This document shows positions 26,063-37,000 of a stretch of DNA of 64,000 nt, piece by piece (the first letter of the stretch is position 1; each line of letters opens with the position of its first letter). The notes below the pieces were generated by a model that worked only from the letters and a program-made list of their open reading frames with translations, did not search any database and was not told the DNA's origin. The stretch lies in the NCBI GenBank assembly GCA_900315635.1, contig OMZV01000007.1, forward strand, positions 1 to 64,000. The letters run 5' to 3'. The DNA is from an uncultured Prevotella sp. GTDB taxonomy: Bacteria; Bacteroidota; Bacteroidia; Bacteroidales; Bacteroidaceae. The position numbers and the translations under genes are program-made.

Positions 26063-27361
26063 ATGAAGAATTTCGTTGAAGAACTGAGATGGCGCGGAAT
26101 GCTCGCGCAAATCATGCCTGGCACAGAGGAATATCTGCAAAAGAACCTCACGTCGGCATACCTGGGCACTGACCCGACTGCCGACTCGCTTCACATCGGA
26201 CACCTCTGCGGAATAATGATGCTGCGCCACTTCCAGCGTTGTGGTCACAAGCCTTACCTACTTGTCGGCGGTGCAACGGGAATGATCGGAGACCCTTCAG
26301 GTAAGAGCCAGGAGCGTAATCTGCTCGACTCTGATACTCTTTATCACAACCAGGAGGCTATCAAGAAGCAGGTTGCCAAGTTCCTTGACTTCGATGGAAC
26401 TGAGCCTAATAAGGCAGAGCTTGTCAACAACTACGACTGGATGAAGGACTACAAGTTCCTCGACTTCGTCCGCGACATCGGTAAGCACATCACCGTCAAC
26501 TACATGATGGCTAAGGAAAGCGTACAGCAGCGCCTTAACGGAACTGCCCGTGATGGTCTTTCTTTCACCGAGTTTACCTATCAGCTCATCCAGGGCTACG
26601 ACTTCCTTTACCAGTACCAGCACTATGGCGTGCGCCTTCAGCTTGGCGGAAACGACCAGTGGGGCAACATGACAACAGGCACAGAGCTTATCCGCCGCAC
26701 CCTTGGCAATGATGCTCAGGCATTCTGCCTGACTTGTCCGCTTATCACAAAGGCTGACGGAAAGAAGTTTGGTAAGACCGAAAGCGGTAATGTTTGGCTC
26801 GACCGTAACCGCACAACTCCTTACGCATTCTATCAGTTCTGGCTCAACGTTACCGATGCTGATGCCGAACGCTACATCAAGATATTCACCGACCTCGACC
26901 AGGAGACAATCAATGGACTTATCGAGGAGCATAAGCAGGACCCTGGTCGCCGTATCCTGCAGCATCGTCTTGCTGATGAGGTAACCACATTGGTTCACTC
27001 AAAGGAAGACCTTGATATGGCTATTGCAGCTTCAAACATCCTCTTTGGTAAGGCAACAAAGGACCAGCTCGCTAAGCTCGATGAGGCAACACTCAATGAT
27101 GTCTTCAAGGATGTTCCTCACTACGACCTGCCAAAGGATCAGCTCGGTCAGCCGGCAGTTGAAGTCTTCTGCCGTGAGGGCTTCAATATCTTCCCAAGCA
27201 AGAGCGAGATGCGCAAGCTCGTCAAGGGCAATGGAGTCAGCCTTAACAAGGAAAAGATTACCGCCTTCGACCGTCCAGTCACCGCCGAAGACCTCATTGA
27301 CGGTAAGTATCTCCTCGTTCAGCGTGGCAAGAAAAACTACTATCTGATTACCGTCAAGTAA
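26063..27361 (+). CDS. tyrS: Tyrosyl-tRNA synthetase
   Basis: A 432-residue class I synthetase charging tRNA-Tyr. The HIGH-type motif is in [11 protein letters not shown], the KMSKS-type motif is KKFGKTESG, and the tyrosine/tRNA region [12 protein letters not shown] is present. The C-terminal ~70 residues ([20 protein letters not shown]) are an S4-like RNA-binding domain, so it is the bacterial TyrRS form of normal length. It is convergent with metG, with a shared two-way terminator in between. I saw no T-box or clear -7 box in its ~118-bp upstream spacer. Confidence 0.97.
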   Translation: MKNFVEELRWRGMLAQIMPGTEEYLQKNLTSAYLGTDPTADSLHIGHLCGIMMLRHFQRCGHKPYLLVGGATGMIGDPSGKSQERNLLDSDTLYHNQEAIKKQVAKFLDFDGTEPNKAELVNNYDWMKDYKFLDFVRDIGKHITVNYMMAKESVQQRLNGTARDGLSFTEFTYQLIQGYDFLYQYQHYGVRLQLGGNDQWGNMTTGTELIRRTLGNDAQAFCLTCPLITKADGKKFGKTESGNVWLDRNRTTPYAFYQFWLNVTDADAERYIKIFTDLDQETINGLIEEHKQDPGRRILQHRLADEVTTLVHSKEDLDMAIAASNILFGKATKDQLAKLDEATLNDVFKDVPHYDLPKDQLGQPAVEVFCREGFNIFPSKSEMRKLVKGNGVSLNKEKITAFDRPVTAEDLIDGKYLLVQRGKKNYYLITVK

Positions 27362-27435
27362 TAGTATTATAGATAACACAGATTGAATTATGTGACCTGA
27401 ATTATTCGAATCATATAATTCAATAGTAATAATAT

Positions 27436-27485
27436 AAAAAATCCCATTATTGGAAATATCAATTGTTTCCGATAATGGGATTTTT
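27436..27485. terminator. Bidirectional terminator between tyrS and metG
   Basis: A 20-bp stem (27436-27455 with 27466-27485, one mismatch-type G-T position) starts with A5 and ends with T5, so it works as a terminator for tyrS on the plus strand and for metG on the minus strand. Confidence 0.85.
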
Positions 27486-27539
27486 CGTTATGATAATAAC
27501 CATGCTCCTCCCACACGGGAGAGGGACATTGGCTAGTCT

Positions 27540-29609
27540 TTATCCTATCTGGCTGCCCGGCATTACCTTGCTGAAGGTTGTTGTAAGGGCAAGCGAACCA
27601 TCGAAGTTGAGGGCTGAGAGAATCATACCCTGGCTCTCAATGCCCATCATCTTGCGAGGAGCAAGGTTGGCAATGAAGAGCACATCCTTACCGACGAGGT
27701 CCTCAGGCTTGTAGAACTTGGCAATACCCGAAAGGATAGTGCGGTCGGTACCGGAGCCATCGTCAAGGGTGAACTGTAACAGCTTGTTCGACTTCTTGAC
27801 CTTCTGGCAGTCCTTGATGTGACCGACACGGATGTCGAGCTTCTCCCACTCATCGAACGGAATGTTCTCCTTTATAGGCTCAGCCTTGTATTCGGCAGCC
27901 TCCTTAGCCTTCTCATTGGCAACCTTTGTAGCCTCAAGCTTGTCGAGCTGCTTCTGAATGGCTTCGTCCTCAATCTTCTCGAAGAGCAGATGCGGCTCAC
28001 CAAGCTGATGTCCCGGCTTCAATAGGTCGGTACGTCCGAGCTGTGCCCAGTCGAAGTCCTCAAGACCAATCATCTCACGAAGGTCCTTCGAAGAGAATGG
28101 CAGGAACGGCTCAAATGCGATGGCGAGGTTGGCGACGAGCTGCAGAGAGATGTTGAGAATCGTTTCTACACGCTTAGGGTCGGTCTTCCAAACCTTCCAC
28201 GGCTCACACTCAGTGATGTACTTATTGCCGATGCGGGCGAGGTTCATGGCCTCTTTCTGGGCATCACGGAACTTGAATACATCGAGCAGAGACTCCATCT
28301 TGTCCTTCACGTCCTTGAACTCGGCAATGGCCTGCTTGTCGACGTCGAGCAGTTCACCGGCAGACGGAACAACACCGTTCCAGTACTTCTTGGTGAGTTG
28401 GAGTGCACGGTTGACGAAGTTGCCATAGATACCCACAAGCTCAGAGTTGTTGCGCTCCTGGAAGTCCTTCCATGTGAAGTTGTTATCCTTAGTCTCAGGC
28501 GCATTTGCAGTGAGCACATAGCGCAGAACATCCTGCTTGCCAGGGAAGTCGCGCAGATACTCGTCGAGCCAGACAGCCCAGTTGCGTGATGTTGAAATCT
28601 TATCGTTTTCCAGGTTCAGGAACTCATTTGCCGGAACGTTGTCAGGCAGAATATATCCGCCGTGAGCCTTAAGCATTACCGGGAAGATAATGCAGTGGAA
28701 CACGATGTTGTCCTTACCGATGAAGTGGACGAGGCGAGTATCAGGGTCTTTCCACCATTTCTCCCATGAGCCCCACTTCTCCGGCTCCTTGTCACAGAGC
28801 TCCTTAGTGTTCGAAATATATCCGATAGGCGCGTCGAACCATACATATAGCACCTTGCCTTCAGCACCCTTTACAGGCACCGGTATACCCCAGTCGAGGT
28901 CGCGGGTCATGGCACGAGGCTGAAGATCCATGTCGAGCCAAGACTTACACTGACCGTAAACATTCGGACGCCATTCCTTATGACCTTCGAGAATCCACTT
29001 CTTGAGCCAGTCCTGATACTCGTTAAGAGGCAGATACCAGTTCTTGGTCTTGCGAATCTCAGGCTTTGCACCTGAGATAGTAGAGTGCGGATCGATGAGC
29101 TCCATAGGGCTGAGGTCGCTGCCACACTTCTCACACTGGTCGCCGTAAGCATTAGGATTGCCGCAATGAGGGCATGTACCCATGATATAGCGGTCGGCAA
29201 GGAACTGGTGAGCCTCAGGGTCGTAATACTGCTCCGACTCCTTCTCGATGAGCTTTCCGTCGTCATAGAGCTTGCGGAAGAAATCACTTGCAAGCTTGTT
29301 GTGCGTTGGCGAAGTGGTGCGGCTGTAGATGTCGAACGAGATACCGAACTCCTTGAATGAGTCCTTGATAATCTTGTGATAACGGTCGCAGATGTCTTGT
29401 GGCGTGCATCCTTCCTTCTTTGCACGGATGGTGATTGGCACTCCGTGCTCGTCGCTGCCGCCGATGAAGATAACATCTTCCTTCTTCAGGCGGAGGTAGC
29501 GTACATAGATGTCGGCAGGAACATAAACTCCTGCAAGGTGACCGATATGCACTCCGCCGTTAGCGTAAGGCAGGGCGGCGGTGACTGTTGTTCTTTTGAA
29601 TTTCTTCAT
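27540..29609 (-). CDS. metG: Methionyl-tRNA synthetase
   Basis: A 689-residue class I synthetase. It shows HIGH ([10 protein letters not shown]), a zinc knuckle with four Cys (CPHCGNP...CEKCG), a KMSKS-type loop ([13 protein letters not shown]) and an anticodon-binding helical domain. Residues ~580-689 are a C-terminal EMAP-like tRNA-binding/dimerisation domain ([37 protein letters not shown]). The ATG directly abuts the stop codon of the upstream amidase gene with no bases between, implying translational coupling within one minus-strand transcript. Confidence 0.97.
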   Translation of the reverse strand: MKKFKRTTVTAALPYANGGVHIGHLAGVYVPADIYVRYLRLKKEDVIFIGGSDEHGVPITIRAKKEGCTPQDICDRYHKIIKDSFKEFGISFDIYSRTTSPTHNKLASDFFRKLYDDGKLIEKESEQYYDPEAHQFLADRYIMGTCPHCGNPNAYGDQCEKCGSDLSPMELIDPHSTISGAKPEIRKTKNWYLPLNEYQDWLKKWILEGHKEWRPNVYGQCKSWLDMDLQPRAMTRDLDWGIPVPVKGAEGKVLYVWFDAPIGYISNTKELCDKEPEKWGSWEKWWKDPDTRLVHFIGKDNIVFHCIIFPVMLKAHGGYILPDNVPANEFLNLENDKISTSRNWAVWLDEYLRDFPGKQDVLRYVLTANAPETKDNNFTWKDFQERNNSELVGIYGNFVNRALQLTKKYWNGVVPSAGELLDVDKQAIAEFKDVKDKMESLLDVFKFRDAQKEAMNLARIGNKYITECEPWKVWKTDPKRVETILNISLQLVANLAIAFEPFLPFSSKDLREMIGLEDFDWAQLGRTDLLKPGHQLGEPHLLFEKIEDEAIQKQLDKLEATKVANEKAKEAAEYKAEPIKENIPFDEWEKLDIRVGHIKDCQKVKKSNKLLQFTLDDGSGTDRTILSGIAKFYKPEDLVGKDVLFIANLAPRKMMGIESQGMILSALNFDGSLALTTTFSKVMPGSQIG

Positions 29610-30338
29610 TTATTTAAATTGCGGATTATTTTTTACCGGAATATTATATGTTGTTATGTTCGGATACTTGGCTTTCACATTGTCGCAGACGCGCTTCCAA
29701 TCCATACCCCACGGGTCGTCCTTTCGTCCGAGCGGAGTGGCGATGTCGGAATGTCGAACCAGATATTTAATGTCATATCGGGAGCAAATGTCCTTTATCA
29801 GAGCATCGAGAGCCCGGTACTGAGCCTCAGTAGGTCCATTGCGCTTCATACTTATAACCTCAATGCCTATCGACGAAGCGTTGAGCCATTTGCGGCTACC
29901 ATCAGGCAGGGCGCTCTTTCCTGCGTGATAGGCAACATTCTTCTCGTCGACCATCTTGAGGATAGTGCCGTCTCGGGTAATCATGTAGTGGGCGGATGTT
30001 CCTCCGTCCTTGAATTGCTTTATGCACCCATCGACATCAAAGTCGAACTGCTGCTTAGCCTGATTGACAACATGATAATTGGAGTGAACCACAATTATGT
30101 CGATGTCGTTCTTCGTGCGGTTTTCCTGGCGGTAGCCCCAAGTGACCTGCGAGGTTATATCTTTAATGTTGAGTGTTGGATGCTGATTGTCGGATGTCGA
30201 ATGTTGAGTGTTGAGAGTGTCCGTGGCAGAGATTCTGTTCTCCGTGTTCGGCTGAGTCTTTTGACCATTTTGCTTACAGCCTGCCGCAGTGGTTGACACG
30301 GCAATAAGCAAAGCAAACAAGAAAATCTTCTTACCCAT
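29610..30338 (-). CDS. Lipoprotein N-acetylmuramoyl-L-alanine amidase (Amidase_2 type)
   Basis: A 242-residue exported protein with lipobox TAAGC at Cys 21, so it is likely a periplasmic lipoprotein. The catalytic domain starts near residue 75. IDIIVVHSNYH supplies the first zinc His, SAHYMITRDGTI and NVAYHAGKS follow, NASSIGIEVI is typical of the fold, and YLVRHSDIATPLGRKDDPWGMDW supplies the second His and the DPG-like third ligand site. Such enzymes cut the lactyl-amide bond between glycan and stem peptide. The linker at residues ~43-58 (LNTQHSTSDNQHPTLN) is low-complexity. The stop codon abuts the metG ATG. Confidence 0.86.
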   Translation of the reverse strand: MGKKIFLFALLIAVSTTAAGCKQNGQKTQPNTENRISATDTLNTQHSTSDNQHPTLNIKDITSQVTWGYRQENRTKNDIDIIVVHSNYHVVNQAKQQFDFDVDGCIKQFKDGGTSAHYMITRDGTILKMVDEKNVAYHAGKSALPDGSRKWLNASSIGIEVISMKRNGPTEAQYRALDALIKDICSRYDIKYLVRHSDIATPLGRKDDPWGMDWKRVCDNVKAKYPNITTYNIPVKNNPQFK

Positions 30339-30342
30339 AATT

Positions 30343-30900
30343 CTATACCTTTTGGATTCTTACCGTGCGGTTGTTCTTGTTGCAGGCGATGTAGTATTTG
30401 CCATTAGTGTAAATGTCCTCATTACCCTCCATGTCGGGTTTGAAACCATTCATCTTCACCTGGTCGACTAGGTTCTGGTAAGCATTGTTGTTGAACACGC
30501 CGAGCATCATGCTCTCACCCTTCACGGCGACAAAACTGGAGATGCCCGCTCTCAGTGGCCGAGGGTAGTCCTCATACTTTCCGTCGGTTATGATTTTGGC
30601 GAGTCGGCAGTTCTTGTAGTACATCTTGTCATACTTGTCGACACGGAACACCTCATAGTTTTTCTTCACCTTATAGCCGTACTTAGCCATTGCTTTGTCG
30701 GCATTAGCCTCGTCGGCAAACACGCCAATGAGTTCCTTTATGCTGAGCACCTCGCTGTTTGGCTCCACCTTCACCGTGTCGGCGGCCTGAACCTGTGGCG
30801 ACGCACCGGTGTTTGCGTCAGTTGTCTTCTGTGCTGTTCCGCAAGCCCCGAACAACAGAATTGTCACGGCTGCAACAGCTGCAAAAAGTATCTTTTTCAT
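30343..30900 (-). CDS. Putative lipoprotein of unknown function
   Basis: A 185-residue exported protein. It has a signal peptide with lipobox LFGAC (Cys 20), followed by a ~30-residue Thr/Ala/Gln-rich tether and a compact alpha/beta domain from about residue 50 (EVLSIKELIGVFADEANADKAMAKYGYKV through NGKYYIACNKNNRTVRIQKV). The family is not one I can name and no catalytic motif is visible. It lies 4 bp before the lipoprotein amidase and shares the promoter at 30943, so both are likely periplasmic partners in the same transcript as metG. Confidence 0.75.
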   Translation of the reverse strand: MKKILFAAVAAVTILLFGACGTAQKTTDANTGASPQVQAADTVKVEPNSEVLSIKELIGVFADEANADKAMAKYGYKVKKNYEVFRVDKYDKMYYKNCRLAKIITDGKYEDYPRPLRAGISSFVAVKGESMMLGVFNNNAYQNLVDQVKMNGFKPDMEGNEDIYTNGKYYIACNKNNRTVRIQKV

Positions 30901-30942
30901 ATTTGCACTTTGGCTTTACACCTTATTTATATTGATTAGGTT

Positions 30943-30951
30943 GCAAAATTA
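30943..30951 (-). promoter_or_regulatory. -7 promoter element of the lipoprotein-amidase-metG group
   Basis: Minus-strand TAATTTTGC, about 43 bp before ATG 30900. Confidence 0.65.
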
Positions 30952-31012
30952 CTGAATATTTGCGAAAATAAGGAATTATGCCGTGAGTTATTTTAAGCGA
31001 AAATGATTATAC

Positions 31013-31076
31013 GCAATCGTTCAAATGGTTTTATATTTAGGTTTGTTTTTAAAAAGATGTCCATTTGGACGATTGC
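31013..31076. repeat. Imperfect inverted repeat in the divergent 31-kb spacer
   Basis: GCAATCGTTCAAATGG at 31013-31028 matches the reverse complement of 31061-31076 at 15 of 16 positions, with a 32-nt AT-rich loop. A shorter relative (AATCGTCC/GGACGATT) forms the hairpin after argH at 44022. Confidence 0.6.
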
Positions 31077-31179
31077 GGATTGTCATTTTATTTTGTCATT
31101 GTCGTTATCTGTTGATTAAGCAATAATCGGCTTTGTAACTAATTGATATTCAACACTCTGCAAAGCCGTGCCAAACTGC

Positions 31180-31278
31180 GCTATAAAAGATACCCAATTA
31201 GAGCGTAAAAAGTACCCGATTACGAGCTGATTCGGCATCTTTTACGAGCTAATTTGGTATGGATTACATATCGTGTAA
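31180..31278. repeat. Array D: 22-bp degenerate tandem repeats
   Basis: Part of the 533-bp gene-free spacer between the divergent lipoprotein and argS genes. Four consecutive units of 22-23 bp have alternating orientation of the same motif: CTATAAAAGATACCC, GCGTAAAAAGTACCC, then TTCGGCATCTTTTACGA and AATTTGGTATGGATTACAT. There is no AT-rich core. The rest of the spacer shows only AT-rich sequence and the argS promoter. Confidence 0.7.
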
Positions 31279-31400
31279 ATATATTTCTGATTTTCTCCAG
31301 CTGTCGGACGGGATGTAATACGGATAAGATGTTCCATAATATATGGCTCAGTAAAAACAAGAAAAACCCGACATCTCTTTGTGAATTTGCTTATTTTCAG

Positions 31401-31409
31401 TAACTTTGC
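31401..31409 (+). promoter_or_regulatory. -7 promoter element of argS
   Basis: TAACTTTGC, 24 bp before ATG 31434. Confidence 0.75.
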
Positions 31410-31433
31410 AAACTAAACGAAACTAATAAGTCA

Positions 31434-33251
31434 ATGAATATAGAAAAAGAGATAGCTGCCTCGGCTCTTGAGGCTGTGAAGAAACTCTACGGTGCTGAGG
31501 TACCGGAGAAGATGATACAAATCCAGAAGACACGCTCGAACTTCGAGGGCAATTTCACCCTTGTGGTCTTCCCATTGCTGAAGACATCGCACAAGAAGCC
31601 GGAGGATACCGCCAACGAGATTGGTGAATACCTGAAGGAAAACTGCCCGGCAGTAGCCGATTTCAACGTCGTCAAGGGATTCTTGAACCTCGTTGTGGCT
31701 AAGTCGGCATGGGTTAGCCTGCTCAACGACATCAATGCCGACGAGAAGTGGGGCGAGAAAGAGCCGACAAAGGATTCTCCGCTGGTGATGATTGAGTATT
31801 CATCGCCTAACACCAATAAGCCGTTGCACCTCGGCCACGTCCGCAATAACTTGCTGGGCTGGTCGCTGTCGCAGATTATGCAGGCTAACGGCAATAAGGT
31901 TATCAAGACAAATATCGTCAACGACCGTGGCATTCACATCATGAAGTCGATGCTCGCCTGGATAAAGTGGGGCAACGGCTGCACACCGGAGTCGACCGGA
32001 AAGAAGGGCGACCACCTCATTGGTGACTTCTATGTTCTATTCGACAAGCACTACAAGGAAGAGTGCGCAGAGCTCGAGAAGAAGTACATTGCCGGCGGAA
32101 TGTCGGAGGATGATGCCAAGGCTAAAGCCGAGCAGGAGGCTCCGCTCATCAAGGAAGCCCACCAGATGCTCGTCAAATGGGAATCCGGCGACAAGGAGAT
32201 CCGTGACCTCTGGGCAAAGATGAACTCATGGGTTTATGCCGGATTCGACCAGACATATAAGGCACTGGGTGTCAGTTTCGATAAGATTTACTATGAGAGC
32301 AACACCTATCTCGAGGGAAAGAAGAAGGTTCTCGAGGGACTGAAGAAAGGACTCTTCTATCAGAAGGAAGACGGCTCTATTTGGGCTGACCTCACAAAGG
32401 AGGGACTCGACCAGAAACTCCTTATCCGCTCTGACGGTACAACGGTGTATATGACTCAGGACATCGGTACTGCCGAGATGCGTTTCAACGACTATCCTAT
32501 CGACAAGATGATATATGTTGTCGGCAATGAGCAGAACTACCACTTCCAGGTTCTGTCGATTATCCTCGACCGCCTGGGCTTCAAGTGGGGCAAGGACCTT
32601 GTCCACTTCTCCTACGGTATGGTCAACCTGCCTTCGGGTAAGATGAAGTCGCGTGAGGGAACCGTTGTCGATGCCGACGACCTTATCGCACAGATGATTT
32701 CCGACGCTAAGGCTACTGCCACCGAGCACGGACAGAGCAAGGATTTCTCCGAGGACGAGAAGAATGAGATTGCCCGCATTGTCGGTATGGGCGCGCTCAA
32801 GTACTTCATTCTCAAGGTGGATGCCCGCAAGAACATGATGTTCAACCCTGCCGAGTCTATCGACTTCAATGGTAACACCGGTCCGTTCATCCAGTACACT
32901 TACGCACGTATCAAGAGCATTCTGAGGAAGGCTGCCGAGCAGAACGTCACACTCCCTGAGCAGCTTAGCGCTGACGCTCCTCTGAACGAAAAGGAGGTCG
33001 AGCTTATCCAGATGCTCAACAACTTTGGTGCTTCTGTTGCCGATGCCGGTCAGAACTACAACCCGTCGGGCATTGCCAACTACTGCTATGAGCTCACCAA
33101 GGCTTTCAACCAGTTCTATCATGACTACAGTATCCTCAATGCCGATACTGACGCTGAGAAGGTCACCCGCCTTGTCCTCGCCAAGAATGTCGCCAAGGTT
33201 ATCAAGGAAGGCATGACCCTGCTGGGTATCGAAGTGCCGGAGAGAATGTAA
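31434..33251 (+). CDS. argS: Arginyl-tRNA synthetase
   Basis: A 605-residue class I synthetase charging tRNA-Arg. It has the ArgRS-specific N-terminal Add-1 domain (residues ~1-115), then the HIGH motif in SSPNTNKPLHLGHVRNN, the VVGNEQNYHFQ stretch, a KMSKS-like site FSYGMVNLPSGKMKSREG and a C-terminal helical DALR anticodon-binding domain (residues ~480-605). The length is normal for Bacteroidetes. It is expressed from its own promoter, and a C-rich hairpin (33277-33293) without a strong T-run follows. Confidence 0.97.
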   Translation: MNIEKEIAASALEAVKKLYGAEVPEKMIQIQKTRSNFEGNFTLVVFPLLKTSHKKPEDTANEIGEYLKENCPAVADFNVVKGFLNLVVAKSAWVSLLNDINADEKWGEKEPTKDSPLVMIEYSSPNTNKPLHLGHVRNNLLGWSLSQIMQANGNKVIKTNIVNDRGIHIMKSMLAWIKWGNGCTPESTGKKGDHLIGDFYVLFDKHYKEECAELEKKYIAGGMSEDDAKAKAEQEAPLIKEAHQMLVKWESGDKEIRDLWAKMNSWVYAGFDQTYKALGVSFDKIYYESNTYLEGKKKVLEGLKKGLFYQKEDGSIWADLTKEGLDQKLLIRSDGTTVYMTQDIGTAEMRFNDYPIDKMIYVVGNEQNYHFQVLSIILDRLGFKWGKDLVHFSYGMVNLPSGKMKSREGTVVDADDLIAQMISDAKATATEHGQSKDFSEDEKNEIARIVGMGALKYFILKVDARKNMMFNPAESIDFNGNTGPFIQYTYARIKSILRKAAEQNVTLPEQLSADAPLNEKEVELIQMLNNFGASVADAGQNYNPSGIANYCYELTKAFNQFYHDYSILNADTDAEKVTRLVLAKNVAKVIKEGMTLLGIEVPERM

Positions 33252-33336
33252 ACTAGATTCCGAATTCCCCACCAAGCCTCCCCCAAGGGGAGGAAGTTTA
33301 ATCACCTTGGTCAGGATATTTGCAGCCTATCCACTG

Positions 33337-33434
33337 TAGGGCCGCACCTTGTGTGCGCCCCCATCGGACTGGAAGACCGACAAAAGAAAATATTATTCGC
33401 CTTTTCAAGACGATGGGGACGGACACAAGGTCAC
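33337..33434. repeat. REPIN-like pair of inverted palindromic elements
   Basis: CGCACCTTGTGTGCG (from 33343), continuing to CCCCCATCGG, and a second arm at 33411-33434 (CGATGGGGACGG, ACACAAGGTCAC) are inverted relatives. They share the ACCTTGTGT core with the element near 7600. They lie between argS and the RNase H gene, in a ~200-bp spacer without other genes. Confidence 0.55.
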
Positions 33435-33451
33435 TAAATCATATTTATTTT

Positions 33452-33925
33452 ATGAATCAAAAGACGTTAGTCAATCCTCCCTCCTACCGCCACGATACAG
33501 TTCTTCCTCTTCCGCCTGAGGTTTCTGCTTCGGCTTGGGCTGTCGACGCTGCCTGCTCCGGTAATCCGGGTCCTATGGAGTACCGATGCATTGACCTTGC
33601 CACCGGAGCGCAGGTATTCCATTTCGGACCAATGCAGGGAACAAACAATATCGGTGAGTTCCTTGCCATTGTCCATGCCCTTGCCCTGATGGACAAGCAA
33701 GGCATTCACGATAAAGTTATTTACAGCGATTCCCATAACGCTATCCTTTGGGCGAGCAAGAAGCAGTGCAAGACTAAGTTGGAGCGTACCCCGCAGACTG
33801 CCCAGTTGTATAATATCATAGGTCGTGCCGAGAATTGGCTCCGCTCACACCAGATTACTACACCTATTATTAAATGGGAGACAAAGAAATGGGGAGAGAT
33901 TCCTGCCGACTTTGGTAGGAAATAA
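33452..33925 (+). CDS. Ribonuclease H family protein
   Basis: A 157-residue RNase H-fold protein. I use ATG 33452, because the upstream extension of the open frame covers palindromic repeats. Acidic residues fitting the RNase HI active site are present: AVDAACSGNPGPMEYR (first Asp), NNIGEFLAIVHAL (Glu) and VIYSDSHNAILW (second Asp), with a possible fourth acid in EIPADFGRK. Such proteins degrade RNA in RNA-DNA hybrids. The fold positions match the short 'viroplasmin-less' RNase H common in Bacteroidetes. It stands alone on its transcript. Confidence 0.85.
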   Translation: MNQKTLVNPPSYRHDTVLPLPPEVSASAWAVDAACSGNPGPMEYRCIDLATGAQVFHFGPMQGTNNIGEFLAIVHALALMDKQGIHDKVIYSDSHNAILWASKKQCKTKLERTPQTAQLYNIIGRAENWLRSHQITTPIIKWETKKWGEIPADFGRK

Positions 33926-33997
33926 TTCATCATTCAAATTTTACGGATAATTTTTGTTAAAGTAAGTAGACTACCCTTTTTTCTTGATTTTATTTGT

Positions 33998-34006
33998 TAT
34001 ATTTGC
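33998..34006 (+). promoter_or_regulatory. -7 promoter element of the pectin methylesterase gene
   Basis: TATATTTGC, about 72 bp before ATG 34079. Confidence 0.7.
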
Positions 34007-34078
34007 ACCCCTGAATACGCACAAACTACGCTAATATACTATAATCAAAATACATAACTTAACTTAAAAACTAACACA

Positions 34079-37000
34079 ATGAGCAATTTTACGAAGAAAG
34101 CAGGGCTTATGCTCCTGTTGCTGCTTGTCAACATCGTTGGCTTTGCAGCCGAAAGCTCAGTCAAGGACTTCAAGGTTGACCTTACCAACGGCAACCTGCT
34201 GACCGCTGACGAGATTTCCAACAAGACTGCCTTTGAGTTTGGTATTGCCGTTGCCGATGACGGTTCTGTATCGCGCGTTGCCAAAGACGCTGCTGATGCT
34301 GTTGCCGTGCTTGGTGGCAAGTTCCACTCGAATGAGCATGGTTGGGGAAACTTCAAGGCTACTGTCGCCGTGACAGGACCTGTAAAGATTTCCATGGGAA
34401 CCTGCGCCTGGGGTGGTGATGTAAAGGTGGTGAACTCCAAAAATGAGACTGTTGCCACTATGAACACCAACACCGGGGCATGCTATCACCAGAACAAGGA
34501 TGCCAACATCGTCTCTTGCTATTACAAGGGCACGGAGGCTACCACCCTTACTATTACCGGTGGTAACTATACTCCTTACTTCGCTGTTGAGACTGCCGAC
34601 CCGTCGGAGCTTAAGGATGAGGTGAACATCACTTTCGAACTTGGCTCTGCTACTGCCGAAGGCGTTGTACCGGATGCCGAGAAGAAAGAAGTTGGCTCTA
34701 CTTACACCATTCCATTGAACCGCACTCTCTATGCTGCAGGCAAGACTCTGACTGCATGGACTGACGGTACAAACAGCTACAAGCCGGGTGACGAGATTAC
34801 TGTTCCTGACGCCGACTTGACTCTTACTCCGGTATTCACTGACAATACCGTTTCGCTTGCCGACCGCACTGAGGAGGCTACTCTTACTTTCGACTTCCAG
34901 AAGAAGAATGGCGCACCGGGTCTTTCTTATCAGAACCAGACCGGTATTTATGTAACTCAGGTCGCTGTTGCCGGACAGACTATCGACTCTAAGCTTGACT
35001 TCGATACTCACAATGGCGGAAAGATTAACAATGGCGCATGGACTGACTGGTGCCAGATGAACGGCGGTACAAAGCTGACTGTTCCTTCTGCTCAGAACGC
35101 TACTGTCTCTATTGAGTCTTATTCTGCTACAACAACTACTACAATCGATGGTCAGACCGACTATACTGCTCAGGGTAATGTTGTAACATATAATGTAGCT
35201 TCGAAGTCTGACTCTATCGACATCGTTATTGGCGATGGCTCTTACTTCAGATATATAAAGGTGGTTCTGCCGGTTGTTAAGCCTTCTGGCAAGACTTACA
35301 CTGATGAGGCTACAGCCGTTGAGTATCCGTTCGCCGGCAATTCTACCGACCCGGCTGTAGTTGCTCCTGAGGATGCTGTCTCTATAGCTTCGTTCACTCA
35401 TGGCGACAACCTGACCGATGCTACCAGCGGAAGCTTCGACGGTATTACTTATACTCGTTTCCAGCCGACTGCACAGGAAGGCTCAGCTTCTGAGACAAAT
35501 AAGCTTGAGTGGATCGTTAAACCGGCTAAGGGCTTGAAGTTCACAGCAACAAAGGTGAGCGCAAACATACGCCGCTTCGGTACTGATGGTGGTCTTATCG
35601 ATGTTAAGGTTGCTAATGCCGAGGGCAAGGAGGTTGTTCTTGCTACCGGACTTATCCCTGCTCGTAACAAGACTGCCGACCAGGATAAGACAAGCTCTGA
35701 TCCTAACTATCGCACAAGCTTCGAGCTCGATGTTCCTGACTCGCTTGCTACTTCTGAGGGATTCTCTCTCATCTGCTATGTCTACAACCTCGGTAACACC
35801 AAGCAGGTAGGCTTCAACGATGTGAAAATCACCGGTACTGTAAGTGGAACTATCGAGGATGTTGTCAAGTATACATTCTCTGCTACTGCTAAGCCTGCCG
35901 AGGGCGGTACTGTTAAGGTTTATCCTGCAGGTGATGAGTATGAGGCAGGTACTGAGCTGACGCTTACTGCCGACAAGAACTTCGGCTATAAGTTTGTCAA
36001 TTGGACTGACGCTGAGGGCAATGAAGTATCTACTGACGCTAAGTTCAAGTATACTGTTAATGCCAATGCGGCGCTCACAGCCAACTTCGAGAAGATCAAT
36101 ACTTACTCTCTTGTATATAATGTAACTGGTGGAGCTAAGGACTACATGGTTCAGCCGGACGTCGCTCCTACAGTTGTCAATGGTCAGAATATGTATGAGG
36201 AAGGCACTAAGGTGACACTTACTGCTACCGGTAATGACATCCTCACATTCACAAACTGGTCGACAGGTGAGACCTCGTCTGACATTACTCTCACCATGAA
36301 TGAGAATAAGAACGTAACCGCAAACTTCTCAGCTATCGACTTCGTGGCTGCCTGGGACTTCTATCTTAAGGGCAACAACGGACGTACTGCCGACTTTGCT
36401 TCTGCCGACAATGATGCTGACCAGCTTGTTCTCCGTGATGCAGAGGGCAACACTTATGGCTGGCTTGACAAGAGCCATCAGAGTGGCGGATACGAAGGCC
36501 GTGACGCAGGTGTTAACTGGAAGAACGATGCTGCTATCGGAACATACTATTGGCAGATAAAGGTTGATGCCACAAACTTCACCGACCTTAAGGTTAAGAG
36601 TGCAATGGCTTACAACTACAATGCTTACAAGACATATCTTGTTGAGTATTCACTCAATGATGCTGCATGGACAGCTCTCGGCAAGATTGAAATGCCGGGC
36701 GTCAAGAACTGGACTGATTCTGAGTTTGCTCTGCCTGCAGCTGCCAACAACCAGAAGAACGTTTACATCCGTTGGATTGCCGACAAAACTTCTGAAATAG
36801 ACGGAACTGAGTCAAGCAATGATGGTAACGCTATCGGAGCTATCTATGTTCTCGGTACTCCTAAGGTTTATGACGACGGCACTGCTCCTAAGCTTGTCAG
36901 CACTGTACCGGCTGAGAATGATTCAACAGCTTCCGCCAACGGTAAGATTGTGCTTACATTCGACGAGAAGGTACAGCTTAAGAGTGACGCAGTGGCTACT

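Noticed and set aside
29376-30296. 306-codon plus-strand open frame opposite metG and the amidase gene
   Set aside because: It runs antisense to two recognised genes and shows no family signature.
32226-33305. 359-codon minus-strand open frame within argS
   Set aside because: It is antisense to argS, with no conserved motif.
34157-35401. 414-codon minus-strand open frame within the pectin methylesterase
   Set aside because: It is antisense to a well-supported coding sequence and Ser/Arg-rich, as expected for the complement of a Thr/Gly/Val-rich protein.
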